Assembly: GCA_023418475.1 (NCBI GenBank)
Contig: JAEZZO010000059.1
Coordinates: 29,706-93,705, forward strand
Direction of reading: 5' to 3'
Length of the DNA: 64,000 bases
Source: Bacillota bacterium
Lineage (GTDB): Bacteria > Bacillota > Clostridia > Lachnospirales > Lachnospiraceae
Shown here one piece after another: positions 8,233-17,374 of the stretch. The notes under the pieces were generated by a model, which was given only the letters and a program-made list of their open reading frames with translations, did no database searches and was not told where the DNA came from. How positions within the stretch are numbered: the stretch's first letter is position 1; every line of letters starts with the position of its first letter. Both the position numbers and the translations under genes were made by a program.

Positions 8233-11200
8233 ATGATAATAAAAAACAAACTAGGAATTGATATCGGTTCTACGACCGTAAAAATTGTTATTATTGATGA
8301 AGAAGATACTATTCTGTTTTCAGATTATGAGCGCCATTTTGCAAATATTCAGGAAACACTAGCCGGTCTTATGAAAAAAGCGATGGAGACCTTGGGTGAT
8401 TTAAATGTATCTCCCGTAATTACCGGTTCCGGAGGATTAACTATATCCAAACATCTTGCCATCCCATTTGTTCAGGAAGTTGTTGCAGTATCAACATCTC
8501 TTCAGGATTATGCTCCACAGACTGACGTAGCAATTGAACTCGGCGGTGAGGATGCCAAAATTATCTATTTTACAAATGGTATAGAACAAAGAATGAACGG
8601 TATCTGCGCCGGCGGCACAGGTTCCTTTATCGACCAGATGGCAAGCCTTCTTAAAACAGATGCAATGGGTCTCAATGAATACGCTAAGAACTATCAAGCT
8701 ATCTACCCGATTGCAGCAAGATGTGGTGTGTTTGCAAAATCTGATATACAGCCTTTGATCAATGAAGGCGCAACGAAACCGGATCTCTCCGCATCCATTT
8801 TTCAGGCAGTCGTAAACCAGACAATCAGTGGTCTTGCCTGTGGTAAACCAATCCGCGGCAATGTAGCTTTTCTGGGAGGCCCGCTTCATTTCTTAACGGA
8901 ACTTAAGCAGGCATTCATCCGTACTTTAAAATTAACAGAAGAACAGGTAATCTCACCGGAGCATTCGCATCTTTTTGCCGCTTTGGGAGCTGCTATGAAT
9001 GCAAAGACGGATGTAAATAAAGATCTCTCCTCCCTGCACAAACTGTTATCCGGCGGAATAAAGATGGATTTTGAAGTAAACCGTATGCAGCCATTGTTTA
9101 CCAGTAAAGAAGAATATGAGACTTTTCGGCAGCGTCATTCCATACATACAGTGAAAAAAGGCAGTCTAAAGGATTATGCGGGTAATTGCTATCTTGGAAT
9201 AGATGCCGGTTCCACAACAACAAAAGTAGCGCTTGTCGGCGAAGATGGCTCACTGCTCTATTCTTTTTACAGTAATAATAATGGAAGTCCGTTAAAGACA
9301 GCGATCCGTTCCATTAAGGAGATCTATACACTGCTTCCAGAGAATGCCCGGATAGTCCGTTCCTGTTCCACCGGCTATGGTGAGGCTTTAATCAAGGCGG
9401 CCTTAATGTTGGATGAGGGTGAGGTGGAAACTGTAGCCCATTATCAAGCTGCTGCTTTCTTTGAACCGGATGTGGATTGTATTCTGGATATTGGCGGACA
9501 GGACATGAAATGTATCAAAATTAAGAACCATACCGTTGATAATGTACTTTTAAACGAAGCCTGCTCCTCAGGCTGCGGTTCCTTTATCGAAACCTTTGCA
9601 AAATCCTTAAATTATGAGGTTGAGGAATTTGCCAAGGTTGCTCTCTATGCACAGAATCCGATCGATCTTGGTACCCGCTGCACTGTATTCATGAATTCAA
9701 AAGTAAAGCAGGCTCAGAAGGAAGGGGCAACTGTTGCAGATATTTCCTCCGGTCTGGCTTATTCCGTTATCAAAAATGCTTTGTATAAAGTAATTAAGAT
9801 CACTAATCCGAAGGATCTTGGCAATAAAATGGTAGTACAGGGTGGTACCTTCTATAATGATGCAGTACTTCGAAGTTTTGAAACAATCTCCGGATGCGAG
9901 GCGGTACGCCCTGACATTGCAGGCATTATGGGGGCTTTTGGTGCAGCCCTGATCGCAAGGGGACATTATGAGCAGGAAGAAAGCACCATGCTGACCATCG
10001 ATCAGATCAATGAGTTGAAGTTTGAAACCTCTCTGGCACGCTGCAAGCGTTGTACTAATAACTGTCTTCTTACAATTAATAAATTTACAGGCGGCAGACA
10101 ATATGTCACCGGTAACCGTTGTGAACGCGGTATCGGAAAAGAAAAAAATGCAGATCATATTCCTAACCTGTTTGAATATAAATTAGAGCGGTATTTTAAT
10201 TATAACAGTTTAACAAAGGAACAGGCAAAGCATGGCACTGTTGGTATTCCACGTGTTCTTAATATGTATGAGAATTATCCGTTCTGGCATACTTTCTTTA
10301 CCGCGCTAGGTTATGAGGTTGTACTATCTCCTACCTCAAGTCACAAAATATATGAACTTGGAATTGAATCCATACCAAGTGAATCCGAATGTTACCCTGC
10401 AAAGCTTGCACATGGGCATATTAAATGGTTATTGGATCAGGGTGTGAAATACATATTTTATCCGAGTATACCATATGAGCGAAAAGAAGTAGAAGGTTCC
10501 AATAATCATTACAATTGTCCGATCGTAACTTCTTATGCTGAGAATATTAAAAATAATGTGGAAGAGCTTAAGGATTCCTCTATACAGTTTGAAAATCCGT
10601 TTATGTCCTTTGAAAGTGATGAGATTTTATGTAGTCGTCTGACTGAGCTTTTTACTGCAAAACCAGGTATCAGTGCTTCTGATGTAAAGAAAGCATTTAC
10701 TGCGGCATGGGAAGAATTAGCTACAGCGCGTAATGATATCCAAAAAAAAGGCGAGGAAACGATCTCCTACCTTCGTGCTTCCGGCCGAAAGGGTATCGTG
10801 CTTGCAGGCCGTCCCTATCATATAGATCCGGAAATTAACCATGGTATCCCTGAACTGATTAATTCTTATGGAGTTGCTGTTTTAACAGAGGATTCCATAT
10901 CACACCTGGGTAAAATTGACCGCCCTACTATCGTTGTTGATCAGTGGATGTATCATTCCAGATTATATGCTGCTGCCTCTTACGTAAGAACGCAGCCATT
11001 TCTTGAGTTAATACAGCTAAATTCCTTCGGCTGCGGCCTTGATGCAGTAACTACCGACCAGGTAAATGATATTCTTACAAAGTCAGGCAAGATTTATACG
11101 GTACTAAAAATTGACGAAGTGAATAATCTTGGAGCAGCCAGAATCCGTATCCGTTCTCTTCTATCAGCTGTTAGAGAACGTGAGATTAAGCAGATCAAAC

Positions 11201-12456
11201 CTAAAGTTGTCGATACCGCTCATCATAGAGTTGTTTTTACAGAAGAAATGAAAGACACCTATACCATACTCGCTCCGCAGATGTCTCCAATCCATTTTGA
11301 CCTTTTGGAACCGGCACTGCAAAACGGTGGATATCATATTGTAGTGCTCCCCAATGATAATCGTAAAGCGGTTGATGTCGGTCTGCAATATGTGAATAAT
11401 GATGCTTGCTATCCTTCACTTATGGTTGTCGGTCAAATTATGGATGCTTTATTATCCGGCAAATATGATTTGAATAAGGTAGCCGTCATGATTACGCAAA
11501 CCGGTGGAGGGTGCCGAGCCACTAATTATATCGGATTTATCCGGAGAGCTTTGGAAAAAGCGGGTATGCAGCAAATTCCGGTTGTCTCACTAAGTGCCGC
11601 AGGACTCGAGAAAAACCCCGGCCTTAAAATTACTCCGAAACTTTTAATCACCTCTATGCAGGCACTTGTTTACGGAGATGTATTTATGAGGGTACTATAC
11701 CGTACCAGACCATATGAGATGGAACCCGGTTCTGCGAATGCCCTTCATAAGAAATGGCGCGAGACTTGTATAAAAAGTCTTCGCAACGGTAAATGGAGTG
11801 AATATAAGGATAATTTAAGAGGTATTATTCATGATTTTGATCAGCTTCCTTTACAGGAGGGATTAGTTAAGCCAAGAGTCGGTATCGTAGGTGAGATACT
11901 GGTTAAGTTTCTTCCTGCAGCAAACAATTATCTGGTCGAAACACTGGAAGCGGAGGGAGCAGAAGCTGTTGTGCCTGATTTATTGGACTTCTTTCTCTAC
12001 AGTGCTTATAACAGTAACTTTAAGGCAAGATATCTGGGCAAGAAAAAATCCAGTGCTAGAATAGGCAATCTTACCATCTGGTCTCTTGAGCAGCTGCGTA
12101 AAACAGCAACAAAAGAACTGGTAAAAAGCAATCGTTTCACTCCTCCGGTCCCAATCAAAAAACTGGCTGAATATGCGGAACCGGTTGTATCTATAGGGAA
12201 TCAAACCGGTGAAGGCTGGTTCTTAACCGGTGAAATGCTTGAACTCATTCACTCCGGTGTAAAGAACATTGTATGTACGCAGCCATTTGCCTGCCTTCCT
12301 AACCACATTGTTGGAAAAGGTGTAATAAAAGAACTCCGCAGACAGCATCCGGAAGCAAATATCGTAGCCGTCGATTATGATCCGGGAGCTAGTGAAGTAA
12401 ATCAGTTAAATCGAATTAAATTAATGCTTGCTACAGCCGTAAAAAATATGAAATAA
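8233..12456 (+). CDS. giant acyl-CoA dehydratase activase (2-hydroxyglutaryl-CoA dehydratase activator type, BadF/BcrA ATPase)
   Basis: A 1407-residue multidomain protein. Two ASKHA ATPase domains come first: LGIDIGSTTVKIVI at about residue 6 and YLGIDAGSTTTKVALVG near 318. They carry the cysteine motifs of the [4Fe-4S]-dependent HgdC/BadF activators (NGICAGGTGSF; NEACSSGCGSF). A DUF2229-type region follows (GIPRVLNMYENYPFWHTFF near 670), and the last third resembles the dehydratase subunit family (HgdB/BcrC). Such activators use ATP to drive one electron into a dehydratase; this long form is widespread in Clostridia with unknown substrate. No separate dehydratase subunits lie nearby. I chose the ATG at 8233, 6 nt after GAGG; the frame is open from a TTG at 8116. 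Confidence 0.88.
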   Translation: MIIKNKLGIDIGSTTVKIVIIDEEDTILFSDYERHFANIQETLAGLMKKAMETLGDLNVSPVITGSGGLTISKHLAIPFVQEVVAVSTSLQDYAPQTDVAIELGGEDAKIIYFTNGIEQRMNGICAGGTGSFIDQMASLLKTDAMGLNEYAKNYQAIYPIAARCGVFAKSDIQPLINEGATKPDLSASIFQAVVNQTISGLACGKPIRGNVAFLGGPLHFLTELKQAFIRTLKLTEEQVISPEHSHLFAALGAAMNAKTDVNKDLSSLHKLLSGGIKMDFEVNRMQPLFTSKEEYETFRQRHSIHTVKKGSLKDYAGNCYLGIDAGSTTTKVALVGEDGSLLYSFYSNNNGSPLKTAIRSIKEIYTLLPENARIVRSCSTGYGEALIKAALMLDEGEVETVAHYQAAAFFEPDVDCILDIGGQDMKCIKIKNHTVDNVLLNEACSSGCGSFIETFAKSLNYEVEEFAKVALYAQNPIDLGTRCTVFMNSKVKQAQKEGATVADISSGLAYSVIKNALYKVIKITNPKDLGNKMVVQGGTFYNDAVLRSFETISGCEAVRPDIAGIMGAFGAALIARGHYEQEESTMLTIDQINELKFETSLARCKRCTNNCLLTINKFTGGRQYVTGNRCERGIGKEKNADHIPNLFEYKLERYFNYNSLTKEQAKHGTVGIPRVLNMYENYPFWHTFFTALGYEVVLSPTSSHKIYELGIESIPSESECYPAKLAHGHIKWLLDQGVKYIFYPSIPYERKEVEGSNNHYNCPIVTSYAENIKNNVEELKDSSIQFENPFMSFESDEILCSRLTELFTAKPGISASDVKKAFTAAWEELATARNDIQKKGEETISYLRASGRKGIVLAGRPYHIDPEINHGIPELINSYGVAVLTEDSISHLGKIDRPTIVVDQWMYHSRLYAAASYVRTQPFLELIQLNSFGCGLDAVTTDQVNDILTKSGKIYTVLKIDEVNNLGAARIRIRSLLSAVREREIKQIKPKVVDTAHHRVVFTEEMKDTYTILAPQMSPIHFDLLEPALQNGGYHIVVLPNDNRKAVDVGLQYVNNDACYPSLMVVGQIMDALLSGKYDLNKVAVMITQTGGGCRATNYIGFIRRALEKAGMQQIPVVSLSAAGLEKNPGLKITPKLLITSMQALVYGDVFMRVLYRTRPYEMEPGSANALHKKWRETCIKSLRNGKWSEYKDNLRGIIHDFDQLPLQEGLVKPRVGIVGEILVKFLPAANNYLVETLEAEGAEAVVPDLLDFFLYSAYNSNFKARYLGKKKSSARIGNLTIWSLEQLRKTATKELVKSNRFTPPVPIKKLAEYAEPVVSIGNQTGEGWFLTGEMLELIHSGVKNIVCTQPFACLPNHIVGKGVIKELRRQHPEANIVAVDYDPGASEVNQLNRIKLMLATAVKNMK

Positions 12457-12460
12457 TCGA

Positions 12461-12501
12461 AAGGCAGTATCTGAAGTTCCATATTTTCAGATGCTGCCTT
12501 T
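12461..12501. terminator. terminator between the activase and the convergent permease
   Basis: AAGGCAGTATCTGAA pairs with TTCAGATGCTGCCTT across an 8-nt loop and is followed by TTTTCACT. It sits 4 nt after the activase stop and can also serve the convergent permease gene on the other strand. Confidence 0.85.
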
Positions 12502-12510
12502 TCACTAACT

Positions 12511-14016
12511 TTATTTATCCCTTTTATTTTTATCACAATTACAGGAGGAACTATTACTATTTTTTGTCTCTGTTTCATCTTTTTGCTGCAGCGTGCTGGG
12601 ATTTCCTTCGGACAGTTCCTCTGAAAATTCGTGCGAGAAGCCCGCTTTGTATCTGCTACGCTTAAATTGATCCTGTTTTACAGGTTCTTCTGTCTTTCCC
12701 ATAACCTTCATGATCAGATAAATCACAGTAAAAATTGCTGTCATAATAACACCCGCAATTAATCCCGGTGTCTGTCCGGGAATAAATGGCATACTGACGA
12801 TAATAATAATCAAACCGATCAAAGCGATCCAGGAAGTATACGGATATCCTGGCATCTGGCATTTTCCGTTGGGAGGACAGCCATTGCATTTGCGAAAACG
12901 AATATGTGTTGCAAGAATTGCCGCATAGGTTAGAAGTGTTGCAAATCCGCCCGAACTGATTAAGAACAGATATACACTGGGAAATAAAAGCCCTAAGCCC
13001 AATCCTAACAACATGGCAAATCCTGAAAACAGAATACCGTGATATGGTACATCCTCCTTATCTTTTAACCATCTGGGAGCATGCCCTTCCTCTGCGATTG
13101 AACGCATCATTCTTCCCAATCCAAACATGGAAGCCATCATGGTAGATAAAATCGCCGTTACTAAGATGAAATTAATAACCTTTCCGGCCCATCCCATACC
13201 CCAGCGGCTTAAGGCTGCTACCATCGGACTTACCTCTGTGGATAGCTGCGAAGTAGGTATAAGAGGAAGCAGGGCAATCGCAGATAGAATATACAGAGAA
13301 ACTAAACTTATTACTGTATAGGTAATCGCTCTTGGTATCGTTTTACTTGGATTTGATGCTTCAGATGCTGCCAATCCGATTATTTCAAAGCCAGCATACG
13401 CAAAAATAACAATCAGCATGCTGCCCGCAATGCTTTTTACACCACCAGGTAATAATACCTCTGTTGCTAGTTCACCTCTTCCGACTGCACCCTGATCACC
13501 TATAAAACCGGCAATCAACAGCAGTGCCAGTACAATAAATGCAATAACTGCAAAGACCTTAATAATTGCCAGACTACTCTCCAGCTTACTAAGCTTGCTG
13601 GCTCCCAAAAGATTTACTAAAGTAACTATAACTATAATAACGCTGCCAAGGATTGGTATCGATACTCTGGGATACCAATCCCTGATCAGAATAGATGCAG
13701 CAGTTGCCTCGCTGGACATAGCTAAAATCATTCCTGTCCAATAAACCCACCCAACGACAAAGCCTGCACCGTGACCAAACACCTGCGCTGTGAAAGTATA
13801 AAAGGAACCAGAATCCGGATTCGCGACTGTCATTTCAGAGAGAGCATATAAAATAAAATAGACCAAGATCCCGCCGAAAATATAAGAAATAACAATACCA
13901 GGCCCAGCCGCTTTGATCGCAACGGCTGAACCCAGGAAAAAAGAACCACCAATTACGGATCCTAATGCCATCATTGTGAGCTGCCAGGCTGACAGACCCT
14001 TTTCATGATTTCTCAT
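12511..14016 (-). CDS. amino-acid permease of the APC family
   Basis: A 501-residue transporter with about twelve membrane helices. The APC start motif is clear (GLSAWQLTMMALGSVIGGSF at residues 7-26, including the Gly-rich unwound part of helix 1). AYAGFEIIGLAASEASNP lies near residue 205, also typical. Helix 8 onward and the C-terminus agree with the family's usual 450-500 residues. The tail is polar, with NSNSSSCNCDKNKRDK at the end. The ATG follows GGAGG by 7 nt. The substrate cannot be told from sequence; GabP/YbgF-like proton-coupled uptake of an amino acid is the general role. Confidence 0.85.
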   Translation of the reverse strand: MRNHEKGLSAWQLTMMALGSVIGGSFFLGSAVAIKAAGPGIVISYIFGGILVYFILYALSEMTVANPDSGSFYTFTAQVFGHGAGFVVGWVYWTGMILAMSSEATAASILIRDWYPRVSIPILGSVIIVIVTLVNLLGASKLSKLESSLAIIKVFAVIAFIVLALLLIAGFIGDQGAVGRGELATEVLLPGGVKSIAGSMLIVIFAYAGFEIIGLAASEASNPSKTIPRAITYTVISLVSLYILSAIALLPLIPTSQLSTEVSPMVAALSRWGMGWAGKVINFILVTAILSTMMASMFGLGRMMRSIAEEGHAPRWLKDKEDVPYHGILFSGFAMLLGLGLGLLFPSVYLFLISSGGFATLLTYAAILATHIRFRKCNGCPPNGKCQMPGYPYTSWIALIGLIIIIVSMPFIPGQTPGLIAGVIMTAIFTVIYLIMKVMGKTEEPVKQDQFKRSRYKAGFSHEFSEELSEGNPSTLQQKDETETKNSNSSSCNCDKNKRDK

Positions 14017-14441
14017 AACAAATCCTCCATATAACTTTATTTATATTAATGAAAGTTATTACATATATATCTATTGCCTATTATCTTATTATTCCGCTAT
14101 TTTAAAATTACATTCTATTAAAATTTAATAAAGTACAATATTTTAACATTATTTCATAGAACGATCTTTCCTATATGAAAGAAGTAAAGTGTGCTTTACG
14201 CACTCTCGCGATTATAAATCTATAATGCACAGCTTTTGTTCCGCGTGCGAAGCTGCGCATCCTCCCGGAGGGTTTTATTAAATAGAACGAACTTTCCTAT
14301 GTAATAATAAAAAAGGAGCAAAATTTCTTCATCAGAAATCCAACTCCCTCTTATCCATCCAAATATCAATACTCACAAAGCACTACCTGAAAACTATTAT
14401 ATCCAGACCTCTCTTCGCACCTTCATAAACGAAAGCGTATG
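14017..14441. repeat. 145-bp structured repeat flanked by 19-bp direct repeats
   Basis: The non-coding gap holds a compact element. ATAGAACGAWCTTTCCTAT occurs at 14156-14174 and 14282-14300, differing at one base. Between them lie successive stem-loops: AGTGTGC...GCACT (near 14188-14204), ATTATA-AATC-TATAAT (about 14211-14226) and TGCACAGCTT...AAGCTGCGCA (14226-14235 with 14250-14259). The last stem, with its flanking CCGG and AATAAA, recurs at 60736-60787. It looks like a short non-autonomous repeat. The rest of the gap shows nothing. Confidence 0.6.
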
Positions 14442-15284
14442 TTAAATTTCACCATAATATCTACGGATTGCCTGAGCCGTAAATTCCGCACAGCCCTCGC
14501 CAAACTGATGATCCGTAGCTTCCGCCATTTTTTCATATTCCGTATATTCCTTGGCTAAATCCAGCAAGATTGCTCTTGCATTCTCCAAGCAAAACATATT
14601 CTTATATAAATCAGCAAGTTTTGCAATCGCGTCTTTTTCCAAAACAGAATCATCGGTACTTTTTGCCTGCATAAGCTGGTTATAAATAATCATATTTTGA
14701 TTTTGCTGCTGTGTTTGTTCTTCTTTATTCGGTTTCGATTGTACTACTGCTTCTACGGCTTTATCTTTGCCTCCGTACCATTTCAGTAAATCAGCTACCG
14801 CCTTTTCATTAGTAAAACCAGCAGTCAGATATTTCCGGTACTGCTCTATACTGCCATACTTTTCAACCTGTTCCGCAAGAAATTCTTTTGACATAAATTC
14901 TAACGTATGGTCTAAAATTTTCGTTATATCACTATCATTAAATGCTTCAAAACTCATGGTATTGACTCCTTTCATTACATCCGATATCAACTCAATTATT
15001 CCATTCAAACGATTTCGCTTATTCTCCAAGAAAGATTTCTGAGATATCAATACCTGCTCTGCATTATAATCCACAGATTCCATAATTTCTTTTATGTCAA
15101 TTAATGGTATCTCTAATTCACGAAAAAACAAAATCTTCTGCAACTTTTCCAATGATTTGTCATCATAAAGGCGATAACTGGCATCTGTTAATTGCTTTGG
15201 TTTTAACAATCCAATTTCATCATAATACCGAAGTGTTCTTATACTGACCCCTGTAATTTCTGCTACTTCTTTTACTGTCTTCAT
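14442..15284 (-). CDS. MerR-family regulator with TipAS ligand-binding domain
   Basis: A 280-residue regulator. Residues 1-70 form a MerR winged helix (MKTVKEVAEITGVSIRTLRYYDEIGLL, then YRLYD), followed by a dimerising coiled coil to about 110. The C-terminal half (EQYRKYLTAGFT..., ending FGEGCAEFTAQAIRRYYG) is a TipAS-type domain, which in TipA, Mta and relatives binds hydrophobic antibiotics or drugs. These proteins activate transcription by untwisting promoters with an over-long spacer; exactly such a promoter lies upstream of this gene, so it probably activates itself. The start is the ATG at 15284, 6 nt after GGGG. No obvious target pump is adjacent. Confidence 0.88.
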   Translation of the reverse strand: MKTVKEVAEITGVSIRTLRYYDEIGLLKPKQLTDASYRLYDDKSLEKLQKILFFRELEIPLIDIKEIMESVDYNAEQVLISQKSFLENKRNRLNGIIELISDVMKGVNTMSFEAFNDSDITKILDHTLEFMSKEFLAEQVEKYGSIEQYRKYLTAGFTNEKAVADLLKWYGGKDKAVEAVVQSKPNKEEQTQQQNQNMIIYNQLMQAKSTDDSVLEKDAIAKLADLYKNMFCLENARAILLDLAKEYTEYEKMAEATDHQFGEGCAEFTAQAIRRYYGEI

Positions 15285-15416
15285 TCTTAACCCCATTTCT
15301 ACGCTTCTCTTTAAGCATCCTAAGTTCGTGTTCCTTACGCATATACAAACTTCCTATATAAAAGAAAATCTCTATCTCTTTATGTAGGTGAAATAATTGA
15401 CCTCCTTTCCATATTA

Positions 15417-15447
15417 AACTTAAACCATTACGCTGCGAGAGAGTCAA
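15417..15447 (-). promoter_or_regulatory. MerR-type promoter with 19-bp spacer
   Basis: On the minus strand TTGACT (15442-15447) and TAAGTT (15417-15422) are separated by 19 bp, with CTCTCGC in the spacer. A 19-bp spacer is the mark of promoters activated by MerR proteins. A strong AAGGAGG follows near 15401 but no start codon is placed to use it, leaving a leader of about 115 nt before the MerR gene. Confidence 0.6.
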
Positions 15448-15560
15448 TATAAATTTTAATTTTATCAATTTTATCTAAAACAAATAATAAACGCCTATAT
15501 TTTTACAGCAATATTAATTAACCTAGTATTCTAATTCCTAACAATATGTTACTATATTAA

Positions 15561-15603
15561 TATAAAAGACGTTGTACCATACCGATTAGCACAACGCCCT
15601 TTA
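15561..15603 (-). terminator. terminator of the decayed isomerase gene
   Basis: On the minus strand GGCGTTGT pairs with ACAACGTC and is followed by TTTTATATT. It has outlived the body of the gene at 15634. Confidence 0.65.
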
Positions 15604-15633
15604 CGCCCATCCAGAGATTTTATGGGCCTTATC

Positions 15634-15797
15634 TTAAATTAATTTTTCTAATAACTCTTTTCCTTTCATAATATCTATTTTTTGTTCTTCATTTGAAATT
15701 TCTCTCTCAATCGTAATGGTACCTTTATATCCTACTTCCTTCAGCTTACTGATAAATGCAGGATAGTTAACCTTTCCCTGACTTGATACTGAATAAT
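15634..15797 (-). pseudogene. 3' fragment of a sugar-phosphate isomerase/epimerase (TIM barrel)
   Basis: Only the last 54 or so codons survive, reading YYSVSSQGKVNYPAFISKL, then GYKGTITIERE and ending LLEKLI before a stop. That is the C-terminal end of the xylose-isomerase-like TIM-barrel family that often acts on keto-sugars or inositol derivatives. The frame breaks off at about 15800 and no upstream half is present. The piece lies next to the LacI regulator of the sugar-acid island and may once have belonged to that pathway. Confidence 0.65.
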
Positions 15798-15973
15798 AAT
15801 ATCAAAGTTTAATTGCATTACTGGATAATGCAATTAAAGCAAGAATGATACTGTGGCGAATCGACAGATATAGACTTAAATCGCGCTGTAAACCGTCATA
15901 GTTTTAGAAATATTATACGTAAAATAGGAAATGAGTCTTGTGTTTTAAATGTGAATTTGGTAAAATAAAATAG

Positions 15974-15989
15974 TGCAAATAATATTGCA
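15974..15989. promoter_or_regulatory. candidate LacI operator upstream of the LacI gene
   Basis: TGCAAATAATATTGCA is an imperfect palindrome with matching TGCAA/TTGCA ends. Similar TGC/GCA palindromes sit before the ABC-transporter, RraA-like and UxuA-like genes, so this is probably the autoregulatory site. Inference from pattern only. Confidence 0.5.
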
Positions 15990-16127
15990 TTTTTAGCATT
16001 TTTATAACATAATAAAGCTATTGTATTGTTTGCAAAATCGCTTTACAAGAAATCATATAATGATACATTGTAACATTAGCTATTGTTCTATAAATTTTGA
16101 AAGAAAAATAATATTGGGGAAAATCAT

Positions 16128-17144
16128 ATGGCAAAAGTAACAATAAAAAGCATCGCACAGGATCTTGGCCTATCCAGGAACACTGTATCCATGGCATTTA
16201 AAGGCGATCCTAAAGTTAGTCCTGAGACATGTCGAAGAATTATATCTCACGCTGCATCTATGGGATATACCAAGTTATCTCCGGAGACATCCATTCCGGT
16301 TAAGCCAGAAGCACCCATCCGTATTTTGGTGGTTCGCCGCATCGATCAGACTGCTTACTGGGACAGAATAATCTATGGCGTTTCCGAAGAATCAACCAAA
16401 TACAATTGCGCCATTCATATTTCTGTTGTAACACAGGAGAATATAGACTTCCTGCAATACCCTCTGGGTTATTCCGAAGATATTGATGCTGTGCTGTTTC
16501 TGCATAAATTCGGTGATGCTTATTCTCGTAAGCTTTTAGGTAATAATAAAATCGGGATTTTCCTTGACACGAAGAATTATACCTTTTTGGAACCGGTTCT
16601 TGGTGATGTGATAAAAAGTGAGGGAAGACGCAGTGTTATGCAGCTGACTCTTTCTCTAATACAACAAGGTATGACAAAGATAGCTTTCTTATGTCCCTAC
16701 TACATTAACTCTGAGACTTTTAACGAACGCTACGATGGTTATTGTGCCGCTTTGACTTTAGCAGGTTTGCCAATCCGACCCGAGTATGTGGTAACCTCCT
16801 CTCCGTATCAGGATAAGAGCATCACATTTCGGGCTACTTTAGATATGCTGCCTGATATACCAGAAGCTATCGTATGTGCTAACGATGATTCTGCTTCTAA
16901 GTTTGCAACACTGCTAATCGAACGAGGTATTCGGATTCCTGAGGATGTAGCACTCACCGGTTATGATAATGATGAATATGATGCATTCCAACCATTTTTC
17001 ACTACTGTTGACTGTAATGCACATCATCTGGGAAAGCGTATGGTTCAACAACTGATCTGGCGTTTGAATCATCCCGATTCTCCTTTTGAAACAATCACTG
17101 TAGCCAGTACTCCTATTTATCGCAAGTCCTCTCAAAAGAAATAA
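16128..17144 (+). CDS. LacI/GalR-family transcription regulator
   Basis: A 338-residue repressor. Residues 3-50 are the LacI helix-turn-helix and hinge (VTIKSIAQDLGLSRNTVSMA, then KVSPETCRRIISHAASMGY). Residues 65-335 form the periplasmic-binding-like effector domain, with the usual DVALTGYDNDEY motif near 273. It starts at ATG 12 nt after GGGG. It stands next to the minus-strand sugar-acid operon with a shared terminator between them, and the palindromes at 15974, 22305-22480 and 24607 make it the likely local regulator, with the imported sugar acid or a breakdown product as effector. Confidence 0.9.
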   Translation: MAKVTIKSIAQDLGLSRNTVSMAFKGDPKVSPETCRRIISHAASMGYTKLSPETSIPVKPEAPIRILVVRRIDQTAYWDRIIYGVSEESTKYNCAIHISVVTQENIDFLQYPLGYSEDIDAVLFLHKFGDAYSRKLLGNNKIGIFLDTKNYTFLEPVLGDVIKSEGRRSVMQLTLSLIQQGMTKIAFLCPYYINSETFNERYDGYCAALTLAGLPIRPEYVVTSSPYQDKSITFRATLDMLPDIPEAIVCANDDSASKFATLLIERGIRIPEDVALTGYDNDEYDAFQPFFTTVDCNAHHLGKRMVQQLIWRLNHPDSPFETITVASTPIYRKSSQKK

Positions 17145-17190
17145 TTTTTAGAATCTTAAGCAGTCGTAAATTACATAATTCCCATCAAGT

Positions 17191-17256
17191 GATAAAAAGC
17201 ACCAGCCCCGCAGAATTATTTATTCTCTGTTGATGGGCATGGTGCTTTATCATTTT
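17191..17256. terminator. bidirectional terminator between the LacI gene and the dehydratase gene
   Basis: GATAAAAAGCACCA pairs with TGGTGCTTTATC over a long loop. T-runs lie on both sides (CATTTTATTT on the plus strand), fitting two convergent genes. Confidence 0.75.
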
Positions 17257-17374
17257 ATTTACAAAAGCTCGTCATCCTAAATCAAAATATAAGCTTTCTT
17301 CTTTTTGCATGCTCAATTACTTATACTCATATTATATCATCTTTTCTGCACTTGTAACTGTTTTCCAGGCAATA

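Noticed and set aside
15220..15468. 82-residue frame overlapping the MerR gene start
   Set aside because: Overlaps the MerR helix-turn-helix in another frame and has no start near the AGGAGG at 15401.
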